Origin: Corynebacterium sp. ACRPO
Lineage (GTDB): Bacteria > Actinomycetota > Actinomycetes > Mycobacteriales > Mycobacteriaceae
Assembly: GCF_022347205.1 (NCBI RefSeq)
Contig: NZ_JAKRNE010000008.1
Coordinates: 1 to 64,000 of the forward strand
Direction: 5' to 3'
DNA length: 64,000 bases
Positions within the stretch are counted from its first letter, which is position 1. The number at the start of each line of letters is the position of its first letter. Below are positions 27,350 through 35,939 of this stretch, piece after piece. A model generated the notes under the pieces. It had not been told where the DNA came from. It searched no databases and saw only the letters and a list, made by a program, of their open reading frames with translations. A program made the translations under genes and the position numbers.

Positions 27350-27672
27350 GTTCTTCATAGTTGGTCAAGCCGCTGCAACCCTACCAGGATCAGCGTTAAG
27401 CAATATTTAATATGCCCACCTCGAAAGCTTCCCAACCTTCTCCAGTTATATAAGCTATACACTGTAGACGAGGTCGAATACAGCTCGGTCCCGCCCCATA
27501 GCTTTTACCTAATTGTTCCAAATAGGCAATTTTAGCCAGACGACTGGCCATTTCTACCACGTCTCCACCTCAGCTTTTGGAGAACTCGGGACTACGTACT
27601 ATCGATCGAGCCAAGTAGTATACTTCAGTAGATTGTTTAGCCTGCTTCTCCTTAGGAACCACCTCACACCTT
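27350..27672. other. Intergenic region upstream of the hydrolase-like gene
   Basis: About 320 bp with no credible ORF, hairpin or repeat. It presumably contains the promoter for the gene at 27673. Confidence 0.4.
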
Positions 27673-28566
27673 ATGCTCACCCGCCGCGATAATTTCTCTC
27701 CTCATCACAAATTCGATTCGTTGCTTGACTTCTACTCATCCTTCCCCCCCCTTGAAGGGGTTTCCACGATTCGGTACGGCCAAGGAGAGCTCGATATTAA
27801 AGTGGTGAACCGCGGTTCAGACACAACTCTCGTCTTATTCCACGCAGCTATCTACCGGCGCAAAGTTAAACACTACCCACTCTTTTCTGGGCAACGGATC
27901 ACTCGCCATCTGAATGCTAATCTCATATTCGTCTCCGATCCGTCTCTTGCCCTCGGGTTAGATCTAGGATGGTTTGCCGGTAACCGAACTCAGTGGTTGC
28001 AAGCTGATCTTCCCGGTATATTGCGGCATGTCTCCTATTCGTTTGGATGGGACCAGAAGATGATATTTTTTGGTGCTTCCGGCGGAGGTTTCGCGTCCCT
28101 CTATTATTCTTGGCATTTCCCCGGTTCTACAGCCATTACCGTGAATCCCCAGACGAATATAGCCGAATACACCTCTAGCCCGGTCGAAGCTTACGCCAAT
28201 GTTGCCTGGGACGTTGCCGACATTGAATCTTCACCAATCACTTTTGATTTGAGGTCTTTATACTCTCATGGCTTTCCCAACCGCGTTATCTTCCTCCAAA
28301 ATGCCTTCGATGGACTACACAGAGACCGCCACCTCGCACCGTGGTTACGGGCGACCCCCGAACCCGATAACAACATGTGGTTATTAATGGGGCGCTGGGG
28401 GCGCGGTCACACACCTCCTGATTCTGCTCTTCTGAAGCAGGTCTTAGAAGCCTCTATCTCCCCGTCTACGTCCTCGTTGGAAGAGCTGGGGTTCGAACAA
28501 GCGCCGCCCAGAAATAGGCCTAAGACTTGGTACCAAGCTCTGAAACAAGCCGGCTCGGCTTCGTAG
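27673..28566 (+). CDS. Alpha/beta-hydrolase-like protein
   Basis: 297 residues. IFFGASGGGFASLYYSW (131-147) is a GxSxGG nucleophile elbow with Ser136 as probable nucleophile. TLVLFHAAIY is the first core strand and FLQNAFDGLH..HLAPWL may hold the acid. No signal peptide, so it is cytosolic. It resembles hydrolase-like proteins of glycan loci (the Asp2-like or acetyl-transfer type) more than lipases, but I cannot name the family. It stands alone on the plus strand after tRNA-Asn, at the edge of the low-G+C block; an acyl-removing or acyl-transferring role on the same polymer is inference. Confidence 0.65.
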   Translation: MLTRRDNFSPHHKFDSLLDFYSSFPPLEGVSTIRYGQGELDIKVVNRGSDTTLVLFHAAIYRRKVKHYPLFSGQRITRHLNANLIFVSDPSLALGLDLGWFAGNRTQWLQADLPGILRHVSYSFGWDQKMIFFGASGGGFASLYYSWHFPGSTAITVNPQTNIAEYTSSPVEAYANVAWDVADIESSPITFDLRSLYSHGFPNRVIFLQNAFDGLHRDRHLAPWLRATPEPDNNMWLLMGRWGRGHTPPDSALLKQVLEASISPSTSSLEELGFEQAPPRNRPKTWYQALKQAGSAS

Positions 28567-28792
28567 CGGTCTAAGGCACCGTAACCCGGGAAATAGAATC
28601 ATCAAGTGCCAGTTTGGCTGCCTTTCGTTCCGGCAATCCAGTACTCTAAGCCCCGAATTTGGGCAACCTGTTCTTAGGTAGATTCAACTGGCTGGAAGCC
28701 TAAGTGCTATCGGGCTGGCGATGCCACTAGGCGGTTTTACTACTAGGCCTAAGCGTTGTATTAAGAATGCTGCTGATTCTCAGTCCTGTCAG

Positions 28793-28915
28793 AGGTGACG
28801 CGAAAACCGCAGGCCGTGACTAGCGGTTTGCGGCAGCCGAAAGGTGTTAACTCCAAGAGGTACTCACCTAGATTGAGCTGAGCCGAGCCTGCATAAATCT
28901 ATGCAGGCGTTCTTG
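28793..28915 (+). ncRNA. Candidate structured RNA ending in an intrinsic terminator
   Basis: AGGTGA (28793-28798) can pair with TCACCT (28864-28869), closing a domain of about 75 nt. Inside, AAACCGC (28804-28810) pairs with GCGGTTT (28823-28829). A perfect 9-bp hairpin GCCTGCATA/TATGCAGGC (28887-28908) then leads into GTTCTTGTT. No gene follows on this strand for several hundred bases, so it is not the leader of a visible gene. It matches no riboswitch class I can name. The structure is seen; transcription is inference. Confidence 0.35.
28887..28912 (+). terminator. Intrinsic terminator of the orphan RNA candidate
   Basis: A 9-bp perfect stem with a 4-nt loop, followed by a T-rich GTTCTTGTT, with no gene end immediately upstream other than the RNA candidate. 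Confidence 0.55.
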
Positions 28916-29287
28916 TTAGCGTTTTCGATGTTGAGAAATGAAGTCGGCACCGTCTTGGCCACAAGGGCAACTCGAGCTAGATCCACCGATTTTCTGTAAA
29001 TCTTGGCTACGGTGCCGGAGAATTCTTCGAAGTGGGAGTGGGCTTACAGGTGCGCTAGAAAGACATTTAGGCTTCTAATAGGCTGCTATCTCACGCGGCC
29101 AACTACTGGTGCAGAGGCTTTCACGCTTATCGTCGGCGCGTGGAAGTGAGTAGTCAACGCTATCTACAGCGCCCCATGAGGTTATTAGTTGTGTGGGTTT
29201 TCCTTCCACACGAAAAGTGCTCCCTGCACTATTCAGATGCGGCCCAGTCCAGTCAACGAGAGACTGTCAGGGCCAACAATTGTATAG

Positions 29288-29953
29288 CTACCCGCCATAG
29301 CGGCGTCCCACATGCACCTCTACGCCGCCGAAGAGGCTGTAGCAATTGACGTTGATTTCTGGAGCGTCTACCGGGAGGTCATTCGGATGGATGGCGCCGT
29401 TCTCTACCTTGAGGTCATGTCCGCCAAAAAGGCCTACGCCGCTGACGTGGACGCGGAAGCCTTCGGGAATATAGACATCGACGCCACCAAAGACGCCCGC
29501 CGCGTTGATGGTGGTAGTACGACTGTGCAGGGCGACGCCCGTGAGATCAATATCCACTCCGCCGAAAAAGCCCAGGGCTGTCAGGGAACGAGCTACTGCC
29601 CCACCGCTGACAGTGGACCCGCCGAAAATCCCCACCGCAAGGGAGCGGGTCTCCTGCACGCTCGGCTGCACCTGGCGGATAGCCTGCTCCACCTTGGCGA
29701 TGGCTTTGGATTCTTGCTGGCCCGCATAGGGCTTTGCGATTTTTCGTTCCTGCCCAAAAAGGAGAACTTCTGGGTTCTCTACAAGGTCAGCCAGCGGCTC
29801 GATGAGCTCAGCGCGGGTCGTTGCATCGACGCACGCAGCCGAGCGCTTTTCAAAATCATCGAGGTCTATCTGCCCTGCCGAAAGCGCATCTCCTAAAATG
29901 TCTGCGGCTTTCATACGCTCTTGGTGGTTACAACGGATTTCCAGCGGTTTCAT
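29288..29953 (-). CDS. DUF1707 / LiaF-like C-terminal domain protein
   Basis: 221 residues. The first 55 match DUF1707: IRCNHQERMKAADILGDALS, then GQIDLDDFEKR and a LADLVENPE-like end. The C-terminal half (about 95-215) is a beta-helix-like domain with repeated LFGG turns (VGIFGGSTV, FFGGVDIDL, VFGGVDVYIPEG, LFGGHDLKV, LFGGVEVHVG), as in cell-wall-active-antibiotic response (LiaF/VraT) C-terminal domains. No membrane segment. The usual role is proposed in cell-envelope stress sensing; function in Corynebacterium is not established. It follows wecB on the same strand by about 38 bp. Confidence 0.8.
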   Translation of the reverse strand: MKPLEIRCNHQERMKAADILGDALSAGQIDLDDFEKRSAACVDATTRAELIEPLADLVENPEVLLFGQERKIAKPYAGQQESKAIAKVEQAIRQVQPSVQETRSLAVGIFGGSTVSGGAVARSLTALGFFGGVDIDLTGVALHSRTTTINAAGVFGGVDVYIPEGFRVHVSGVGLFGGHDLKVENGAIHPNDLPVDAPEINVNCYSLFGGVEVHVGRRYGG

Positions 29954-29991
29954 ACTTTTATAATATCCGCTATAGCCACCATGCGCGCGGC

Positions 29992-31173
29992 TTATTCCTC
30001 GCCTTGGGGCCCCTTAGAGGAATCGGCCTCCGGCAGAAAATCTTCTACGCGCTCGCCTACCCCGGTCAACTCTGCGATAGCCGCAATAGCGCGCTGCGCG
30101 CCCTTGCCGTCACCATAAGGATTGACGGCGTTGGCCATGGCGTCGAATGCGGCGGCGTCGGAAAGCAAAAGCTTTGCCTCTGCCACAATGAGCTCGCGAT
30201 TAGTGCCCACCAGCTTAACCGTGCCGGCAACGACGGCTTCGGGGCGCTCGGTGTTTTGGCGCATGACTAGCACCGGCTTGCCCAATGCTGGTGCCTCCTC
30301 CTGGACTCCGCCGGAGTCAGTCAGGATGATGGTGGCACGGTTTTGTAGCTGCGTGAACTGGTCATAAGGCAGCGGATCCGTGATGATGATATTTGGCAGG
30401 TGCTCGACCTCCGGCAGTACCGCTTGGCGCACCTTTGGGTTTAGGTGCAGCGGCAATGCGAAGTTAATCTCCGGGTAGGCTTCTGCCAAGTCCTTAACTG
30501 CCCCACCAATTTCCTTCATCGCCTCAAGGTTCTCGCGGCGGTGGGTGGTGACTACGACAAGCCGCTTATCGGACTCGGCGGCTTCCTGCAGGGCAGGGTC
30601 CGCGAACTTCGTATCCCACGATGCTGCTTCCAGCAGAGCGTCAATGACGGTATTACCGGTGACCACGATGTCCTTGGAGCGCACGTTCTCGCGACGCAGG
30701 TTCTCCATCGAGCCTGCGGTTGGGGCCAGGTGCAGTTCGGCTACCTGACCAATGAGCTTACGGTTAGCTTCTTCTGGGAACGGCGAGTGGATATCGCCGG
30801 TACGCAAACCGGCTTCAAGGTGAACGATCTTTACCCCACGATGGAAACCGGCCAGCGCTGCGGCCATGGCAGTAGAGGTATCACCCTGAGAGATAATGAC
30901 ATCCGGCTGTTCTTCTTCAATGATGGAATCCAGACCCGCAATCGCGCGGGACACAATCTCATTGAGCCCCTGGCCCGGCTTCATCAGGCCCAGATCGTGC
31001 TTCGGGGTGATGGCGAACATGGAATTGACCTGCTCCAGCATCTCTTTGTGCTGGCCGGTAGAGACCGGGATGGATTCAAAGCGCTCATCATTATCCAGCC
31101 CCTTGATGACCGGTGCCACCTTGATAGCCTCTGGTCGGGTGCCATAGATGGTCATTACCTTGGGCTTAGTCAT
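29992..31173 (-). CDS. wecB: UDP-N-acetylglucosamine 2-epimerase (non-hydrolysing)
   Basis: 393 residues, the typical length of WecB/MnaA. It converts UDP-GlcNAc to UDP-ManNAc. The start KVMTIYGTRPEAIKVAPVIK is diagnostic; STGQHKEMLEQV, VIISQGDTSTAMAA, HLEAGLRTGD, HRRENL and LTDSGGVQEEAPALGKPVLV follow in order. Its product is the substrate of the dehydrogenase at 16546, so the two would make UDP-ManNAcA, although wecB lies outside the low-G+C cluster and has core-like composition. AGGAAAAG stands before the ATG. Corynebacterial MnaA-type enzymes could also serve other ManNAc uses. Confidence 0.95.
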   Translation of the reverse strand: MTKPKVMTIYGTRPEAIKVAPVIKGLDNDERFESIPVSTGQHKEMLEQVNSMFAITPKHDLGLMKPGQGLNEIVSRAIAGLDSIIEEEQPDVIISQGDTSTAMAAALAGFHRGVKIVHLEAGLRTGDIHSPFPEEANRKLIGQVAELHLAPTAGSMENLRRENVRSKDIVVTGNTVIDALLEAASWDTKFADPALQEAAESDKRLVVVTTHRRENLEAMKEIGGAVKDLAEAYPEINFALPLHLNPKVRQAVLPEVEHLPNIIITDPLPYDQFTQLQNRATIILTDSGGVQEEAPALGKPVLVMRQNTERPEAVVAGTVKLVGTNRELIVAEAKLLLSDAAAFDAMANAVNPYGDGKGAQRAIAAIAELTGVGERVEDFLPEADSSKGPQGEE

Positions 31174-31260
31174 TTTTCTTTTCCTTTAGAGTGATCGAGA
31201 TTCTTCATATATTGAACCATGAACGGGAGACCTATACCCCCGCGCAGGTTGTAGAACCTG

Positions 31261-32538
31261 CTAGCCGCTAACGTTCACGCCGCCGTCTGGGGCGATGGTC
31301 ACCTTGGCTGCCATGGCGCGGGCTAGATCGAGGCGTTGCCACGAGCCTCCCTCCGCTTGCCAATCCAATGGGTTGCCAGCTGGGCGGGCAGTCTGGCGGA
31401 GCACCTCGGCGCGCTGCTCCCAGGTCAGTTCTGGATGGGACGCTGCTAGCAGCACTGGAGCGGCCTGCGGGACGACCATCGGGGCGTCGGTGCGGTAGCG
31501 CGGGGCAAAGTCATAGTCCAGGAACTTGGAATATTGCTCTACCGCATCCGCTGTGGACCGATAGTCGGTGCCCTCTTCCCTATCCTGGGCCACCAGTTCT
31601 TCTACCGTCTTGCCGGTGCGCCACTTGATTTCTTGGCGCACTTCCATCGAGGCTTCCCATAGGGCATGGCGCATGCGCTTATCGTTGAGGCGATCTGCCG
31701 CAGCGGCCTGGCCGGTCATGCGCCCACCAATGACATCCAGCGGGTAGTGCACGCCAAGGACCACGCGGTGGTTGCCGGCCTCAGCGCCGCGCAGCATGAG
31801 CTGTGGGCCCACCTCTGGCAGCATGAAGGACATCAGCGTGGTGATCCACGTTGCCTGATTGGTGTGGCCCGAGGGAAAAGCTGGCGAGGTGGGATAAAGA
31901 TCTTTGGAACCGTCGTCATAGCGCTTAATCGCCTGCGGCGCGCGCTGGTACGGGCGCTGATAGTTGAAGTAGTACTTCTCCGACATGGTGGAATTAGCTA
32001 GCCCGCCTGCACGAGCGGCGTACCCATTGCCTAGGAGGTATTCGGTCTTGGGCAGGCGGTGCTCGGCCAAGGCGGCGCGGAAGGCATCGCCTAGATTCTT
32101 GCCCATGGCATCAGACACCGCGTTGAGCACGCTGGTGGAGCTGGCCTTGGCATCGGCCTGCGCGCGGCGGATCAAAGCGGGGTCACCGGCTGCGGCGTTA
32201 TTAATGGCCACGGCCTTGTCCATATTTTCCTGGCGGATTTCTGGCTGGGCCTTGATGTGATCAAAAAGCTGGACTACCTGCCAGTAGTTGCCAAATTGAT
32301 AAGACGAGACATCGGATTCAAAGCCCGCGATATAGTCCGTGCTAAACGGCTCTGGAACCGGGGCACCTGGGTGCTGGACTGGGGCTGCGCCGGTGGACTG
32401 CTGGGTGACAGGCTCACGCAGCTGGGGCACGGCTACGGGAAGGGCTGTGGCCGACGGTGCGAGGGATATAGTCAGCCCAGTAGCCGCGCACAGGGCGAGC
32501 CCACGGACTGCGGGGCGAAGATTATTCCGATAGTTCAA
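31261..32538 (-). CDS. Secreted PAP2-family acid phosphatase
   Basis: 425 residues. An N-terminal signal peptide (residues 1-33, ending near PSATALPVA) indicates export. The class A acid phosphatase motifs are present: a KxxxxxxRP-type region around YYFNYQRPYQRAP, PAFPSGHTNQATW and NHRVVLGVHYPLDVIGG. It should hydrolyse phosphomonoesters outside the membrane, possibly of lipid or sugar phosphates. TTG start with AAAGG about 9 nt upstream. It stands alone, 87 bp from wecB. The substrate cannot be deduced. Confidence 0.85.
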   Translation of the reverse strand: MNYRNNLRPAVRGLALCAATGLTISLAPSATALPVAVPQLREPVTQQSTGAAPVQHPGAPVPEPFSTDYIAGFESDVSSYQFGNYWQVVQLFDHIKAQPEIRQENMDKAVAINNAAAGDPALIRRAQADAKASSTSVLNAVSDAMGKNLGDAFRAALAEHRLPKTEYLLGNGYAARAGGLANSTMSEKYYFNYQRPYQRAPQAIKRYDDGSKDLYPTSPAFPSGHTNQATWITTLMSFMLPEVGPQLMLRGAEAGNHRVVLGVHYPLDVIGGRMTGQAAAADRLNDKRMRHALWEASMEVRQEIKWRTGKTVEELVAQDREEGTDYRSTADAVEQYSKFLDYDFAPRYRTDAPMVVPQAAPVLLAASHPELTWEQRAEVLRQTARPAGNPLDWQAEGGSWQRLDLARAMAAKVTIAPDGGVNVSG

Positions 32539-32971
32539 CGTAGAAACCTTTTACTAGCATCAAATTCCCACGAATAATATCTAGCTAAAGTTAAGGGGAA
32601 GTGAACGCGACGCTAAACTCGCATGCACAATCGTGGATTGGCGGGTAGACCTTTGCGGTCACCACTCAGCACTCTTCAGGCCAATTGAGGCCTTGGTGCG
32701 CCGCGGCGGTATCCGGTTGGTGGCCGGAGGATTCCGCAGAAATGCTCGCGGTAAAAAGCGCGGCCAGCGCCACTGCTGAAGCCGCCGCCGAATCCCTGCG
32801 CTTGTTATTTTCCACACATTTAAACTAGCGCGTATTGCGCGCCATGAAAAGTGCTAGTCCAATGCGGGGCTAGCGTCACCCCTCACTCGTAGCTGGCGGC
32901 GCGCGGCAAGGCTTCGCGGTAGGCTAGTGGGGAACTTTTACTCGCATAGAAATAAGGGGACACGCTAGATA
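32539..32971. other. Divergent intergenic region with one small doubtful ORF
   Basis: About 430 bp between the PAP2 gene and the YtxH-like gene. It contains a 49-codon minus-strand ORF listed separately. Otherwise no hairpin or known RNA. The promoter for the gene at 32972 should lie here; AAGGGGA precedes that start. Confidence 0.4.
32666..32815 (-). CDS. Possible small exported peptide (49 residues)
   Basis: A GTG-initiated ORF. The N-terminus (NNKRRDSAAASAVALAALFT) has basic residues followed by an Ala-rich hydrophobic stretch, like a Sec signal peptide. The rest is short and ends in WPEEC. No convincing Shine-Dalgarno is visible and I know no family, so it may be spurious. Codon use with G/C in third positions is coding-like. 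Confidence 0.3.
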   Translation of the reverse strand: MENNKRRDSAAASAVALAALFTASISAESSGHQPDTAAAHQGLNWPEEC

Positions 32972-33253
32972 ATGATCCAATTCGTCTTCGGCGCCGCAGC
33001 AGGATACGTTTTTGGCACTAAGGCTGGCCGCAAGCGCTACCACCAGATCAAGGGCGCCTACGAAAAGGCCGTCAACTCCCCCGTGACTAAGTCTGCCGTC
33101 ACCTCGGCGCGCAAGGCAGTAGCCAACCGCTTGGATCCGGAACCGCGTATGCGCGAGGTTCGCGATCTATCTTCCAAGCGCAAGGGCAAGGGCCGGCTGC
33201 GCGGATCGCAGGTGGATAATGCGGACCGCATTTATGAGCCCGATGAGGACTAG
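32972..33253 (+). CDS. Small YtxH-like protein
   Basis: 93 residues. The start MIQFVFGAAAGYVFGTKAGR is a short hydrophobic, Gly/Ala-rich segment followed by KRYHQIKGAYEKA, the typical YtxH/actinobacterial small-membrane-protein pattern. The C-terminal half is very basic, then acidic. It is probably a single-pass membrane protein; function unknown. It lies before dnaG, convergent with it, and a hairpin follows. Confidence 0.75.
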   Translation: MIQFVFGAAAGYVFGTKAGRKRYHQIKGAYEKAVNSPVTKSAVTSARKAVANRLDPEPRMREVRDLSSKRKGKGRLRGSQVDNADRIYEPDED

Positions 33254-33279
33254 GCCGGTAGCAAGCTAACCTTTAGGCC

Positions 33280-33334
33280 TCTCCCCTCCCCGCGGCACGC
33301 ACTTTATTTGAGCTCGTGTCGAGGGGAGATTTTT
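33280..33334 (+). terminator. Terminator between the YtxH-like gene and dnaG
   Basis: TCTCCCCTC (33280-33288) pairs with GAGGGGAGA (33321-33329), followed by five T. The loop is about 32 nt, with possible inner pairing. Suited to the plus-strand gene. Confidence 0.55.
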
Positions 33335-35255
33335 ATGCTTGGGGAGGCGTGCCGCGGAAGGCGCGGTCATTAAGCTCGCGGCGGGCCTGCTCGAGGGCAA
33401 CGAGGTCGGCGAAGAGCGAGTTATAGCTGGCCTCATCATCGGAGGGACGCATGCGGCCGAGGCGGGCCTTGAGCTGGGCTATCTGATCGCCCACCACGGT
33501 CTCTTGCAGGCGGGAAAGTACGGAGTCGGCGTATTTTTCGGGGCCGACGTCGGTAGGCAGGATTGCTTCCACGGCGAGCTCGGAGACGAAATTGCGGCCG
33601 GTGAGGTCCTGCATCTCGCCGGCTACTGCGGCAATCCATTCCACGGCGGGCATGGACGCACCCTGGGCGGCGCCGCCGGCGGTGGAAATTGCCTGGCGGA
33701 CGAGGCGGTAGGCGTCGTTAGTATAGGCGTCGGCAGTAATGCCATCGAAGTACGAGCCCGCCACCTGCGGCATCTGCAAGGCCAGCTTGAGGGCCTCGCG
33801 CTGTGGCCACAGGTGGGTTTCCTTGGGGCTCGGCGGATGGATCATCGGCACGTCCTGCTGCGCCGGCTGCTGCTTCGCGTTGTCGAAGCGGCGGATGGTG
33901 GGCTTTTCGGCCTTCTTGGGCTTGCGCGCCTCCGCGCGGACCTGCTGGAGGACCTCCTCCGGATTGGCCCAACCCACCCAACCGGCGAGGCGGCGGGCGT
34001 ACTCGCGCTGGAGGGGCTGATCGCGGATCTGCGCCACCACGGGGACTGCGCGGCGCAGGGCCTGCAGGCGCCCCTCCGCGGTATCGATGCGGTACTCCGC
34101 GATGACGGATTGGATGACGAACTCGAACATGGGGATTCGGTCCGCGATGAGCTCGCGCACTGCGGCATCGCCCTTCTGTAAACGCAGATCGCACGGGTCC
34201 ATGCCGTCAGGCGCCACGGAGACGAAGGACTGGCCGGTGAATTTCTGCTCACCGTCAAAAGCGCGCATGGCGGCCTTCTGCCCTGCCTCATCGCCGTCGA
34301 AGGTATAGATGAGCTCGCCGTTGAAGTAGGAATCATCCAGCATCAGTCGGCGCAGCACCTGGAGGTGCTCCCCGCCAAAGGCGGTGCCGCACGATGCCAC
34401 TGCGGTCTTCACACCGGCGGCGTACATGGCCATGACGTCCGTATAGCCCTCGACCACCACTGCCTGGTGGTTATCGGCAATATTGCGCTTGGCCAAGTCG
34501 AGGCCGAAGAGCACCTTGGACTTGCGATAGAGCATGGTCTCGGGGGTGTTCATGTACTTGCCGAGCTTGTCATCGTCGAAAAGCTTGCGCGCGCCAAAGC
34601 CAATGACGTTGCCGGAGAGGTCCTTGATGGGCCACAGCAGGCGGCGGTGGAAGCGGTCAATGGGACCACGCTTGCCCATCTTGGAAATGCCGGCCGCCTC
34701 CAGCTCCTCGAAGGAAAAGCCCAATCGCAGCAGGTGCTTGGTGGCGGTATCCCAGCCCTCCGGCGCATAGCCGCACTCGAAGTCATAGATAACCTCGCGG
34801 GAAAAGCCGCGATCCAGCAAGAAGTCCCGGGCGGTAGCGGCCTGCGGGGTTTCCAATTGCTGACGGTAGAACTCATGCGCGGCCTTATTCGCGGCGATGA
34901 GGCGCTGGCGGGTACCAGGCTTCTCGTTGCGCGCTCCCGTGGAACCGCCCTGGTAGTTAATGTGGTAGCCAATCTTCTGCGCTACCGCTTCCACTGCCTC
35001 TGGGAAGGAGACCTGCTCCATTTCCATCAGGAAGCTAAAGACATCGCCGCCCTTGCCGGTGGAGAAACAGTGATAGTAGCCGCGCTGCGGGCGCACGTGG
35101 AAGGACGGGGTCTTCTCATCCTTGAAGGGGCTCAGGCCCTTGAGCGAATCGTGTCCGGCGGGCTTGAGCTGGACGTACTCGCCCACGATCTCTTCTAAAG
35201 GCGCGCGTTCACGGATAGCTTGAATATCGCTGTCCGGAATTCTGCCTTTTGCCAT
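33333..35255 (-). CDS. dnaG: DNA primase
   Basis: 640 residues, normal DnaG length. It synthesises RNA primers at the replication fork. Order: N-terminal CHC2-type domain (1-100), TOPRIM domain (VVVEGYTDVMAMYAAGV and IYTFDGDEAGQKAA), and a C-terminal helicase-interaction region. The odd point is the zinc ribbon. Where other DnaGs have CPFHxEK and HCFGCGEGG, this one has LSPFKDEKTPSF (41-52) and HCFSTGKGG (62-70), so three of four zinc ligands are replaced and only Cys63 remains. The rest of the domain is well conserved, so this is a change in structure support, not decay. It may be shared by the genus. Confidence 0.95.
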   Translation of the reverse strand: MAKGRIPDSDIQAIRERAPLEEIVGEYVQLKPAGHDSLKGLSPFKDEKTPSFHVRPQRGYYHCFSTGKGGDVFSFLMEMEQVSFPEAVEAVAQKIGYHINYQGGSTGARNEKPGTRQRLIAANKAAHEFYRQQLETPQAATARDFLLDRGFSREVIYDFECGYAPEGWDTATKHLLRLGFSFEELEAAGISKMGKRGPIDRFHRRLLWPIKDLSGNVIGFGARKLFDDDKLGKYMNTPETMLYRKSKVLFGLDLAKRNIADNHQAVVVEGYTDVMAMYAAGVKTAVASCGTAFGGEHLQVLRRLMLDDSYFNGELIYTFDGDEAGQKAAMRAFDGEQKFTGQSFVSVAPDGMDPCDLRLQKGDAAVRELIADRIPMFEFVIQSVIAEYRIDTAEGRLQALRRAVPVVAQIRDQPLQREYARRLAGWVGWANPEEVLQQVRAEARKPKKAEKPTIRRFDNAKQQPAQQDVPMIHPPSPKETHLWPQREALKLALQMPQVAGSYFDGITADAYTNDAYRLVRQAISTAGGAAQGASMPAVEWIAAVAGEMQDLTGRNFVSELAVEAILPTDVGPEKYADSVLSRLQETVVGDQIAQLKARLGRMRPSDDEASYNSLFADLVALEQARRELNDRAFRGTPPQA

Positions 35256-35466
35256 GCGTACAGACTACCCCGCGCGCGGCGAGAATGTTCAAATGGCTGG
35301 GCCAGGATGGTGTGGTGCCTGTGGGTTCACGGTTTGGGCGGAAATTACCCTCTGATGGGGTGTCTTCCACCTACCTTTACCTACCCCCGTGACGGGGGAA
35401 TTTTTGGCCTTGTTGGGAGCGTCGGCCGATTTCGGTATTCACCGCTGCACCTGCAAGAATAAGGGT

Positions 35467-35937
35467 ATGCCCAAGTCCCAAGCGTCCAAGAAATCGCTCC
35501 CAGTAGCCCTCGGCGGCCTTGCGCTTGCCGTCGTTGCAGGCTACTTCGGCTTCGACCTCGGCGGCGATGGTGATTCCTCTGCTTCTTCCGCCTCCTCTCC
35601 GTCCGAGTCCGCAGGAGGCGCTAAGGCTGGCGACGCCGATACCTGCGAGATGTCCTCCCTCCCCGCCGAGGCGAAGGACACCGCGGACGATATCTTGGCC
35701 GGTGGCCCCTATGACTACCCGGATAATGACAATGCCCGCTTTGGCAACTACGAGGGACGCCTGCCGCAACAGGACAAGAATTACTACCGCGAATACACGG
35801 TAGAAACACCTGGCAGCAAGAACCGCGGTGCCCGCCGCATCATCACCGGCGGCGGCAGCGAGACCGACCCGGACGTGTGGTACTACACCGATGACCACTA
35901 TGAAAGCTTCTGTTCTATCCCAGACGCGGAGGAGTAA
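35467..35937 (+). CDS. Membrane-anchored or exported guanyl-specific ribonuclease (RNase Sa type)
   Basis: 156 residues from the ATG at 35467. Residues 10-28 (LPVALGGLALAVVAGYFGF) are an uncleaved or cleaved hydrophobic segment, then a Ser-rich linker, then an RNase Sa/barnase-like domain. FGNYEGRLP, YYREYTVETPG (catalytic Glu), NRGARRIITGG (catalytic Arg) and YYTDDHYESFCSI (catalytic His) match Streptomyces RNase Sa in order and spacing. It should cut RNA after G outside the cytosol. The barstar-like gene starts 2 bp after its stop, so inhibitor and enzyme are made together. Role in nutrition or competition is unknown. Confidence 0.9.
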   Translation: MPKSQASKKSLPVALGGLALAVVAGYFGFDLGGDGDSSASSASSPSESAGGAKAGDADTCEMSSLPAEAKDTADDILAGGPYDYPDNDNARFGNYEGRLPQQDKNYYREYTVETPGSKNRGARRIITGGGSETDPDVWYYTDDHYESFCSIPDAEE

Positions 35938-35939
35938 TA

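Larger units (their letters stand above)
28567..29287. other. 720-bp region without genes, with a structured-RNA candidate
   Basis: No frame gives a convincing protein. The centre (28793-28912) shows a closed multi-stem structure followed by a terminator hairpin, described separately. A second inverted pair, CGGCACCG near 28943 and CGGTGCCG near 29012, surrounds about 60 bp. The rest may be decayed mobile DNA, which I could not identify. Confidence 0.5.
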
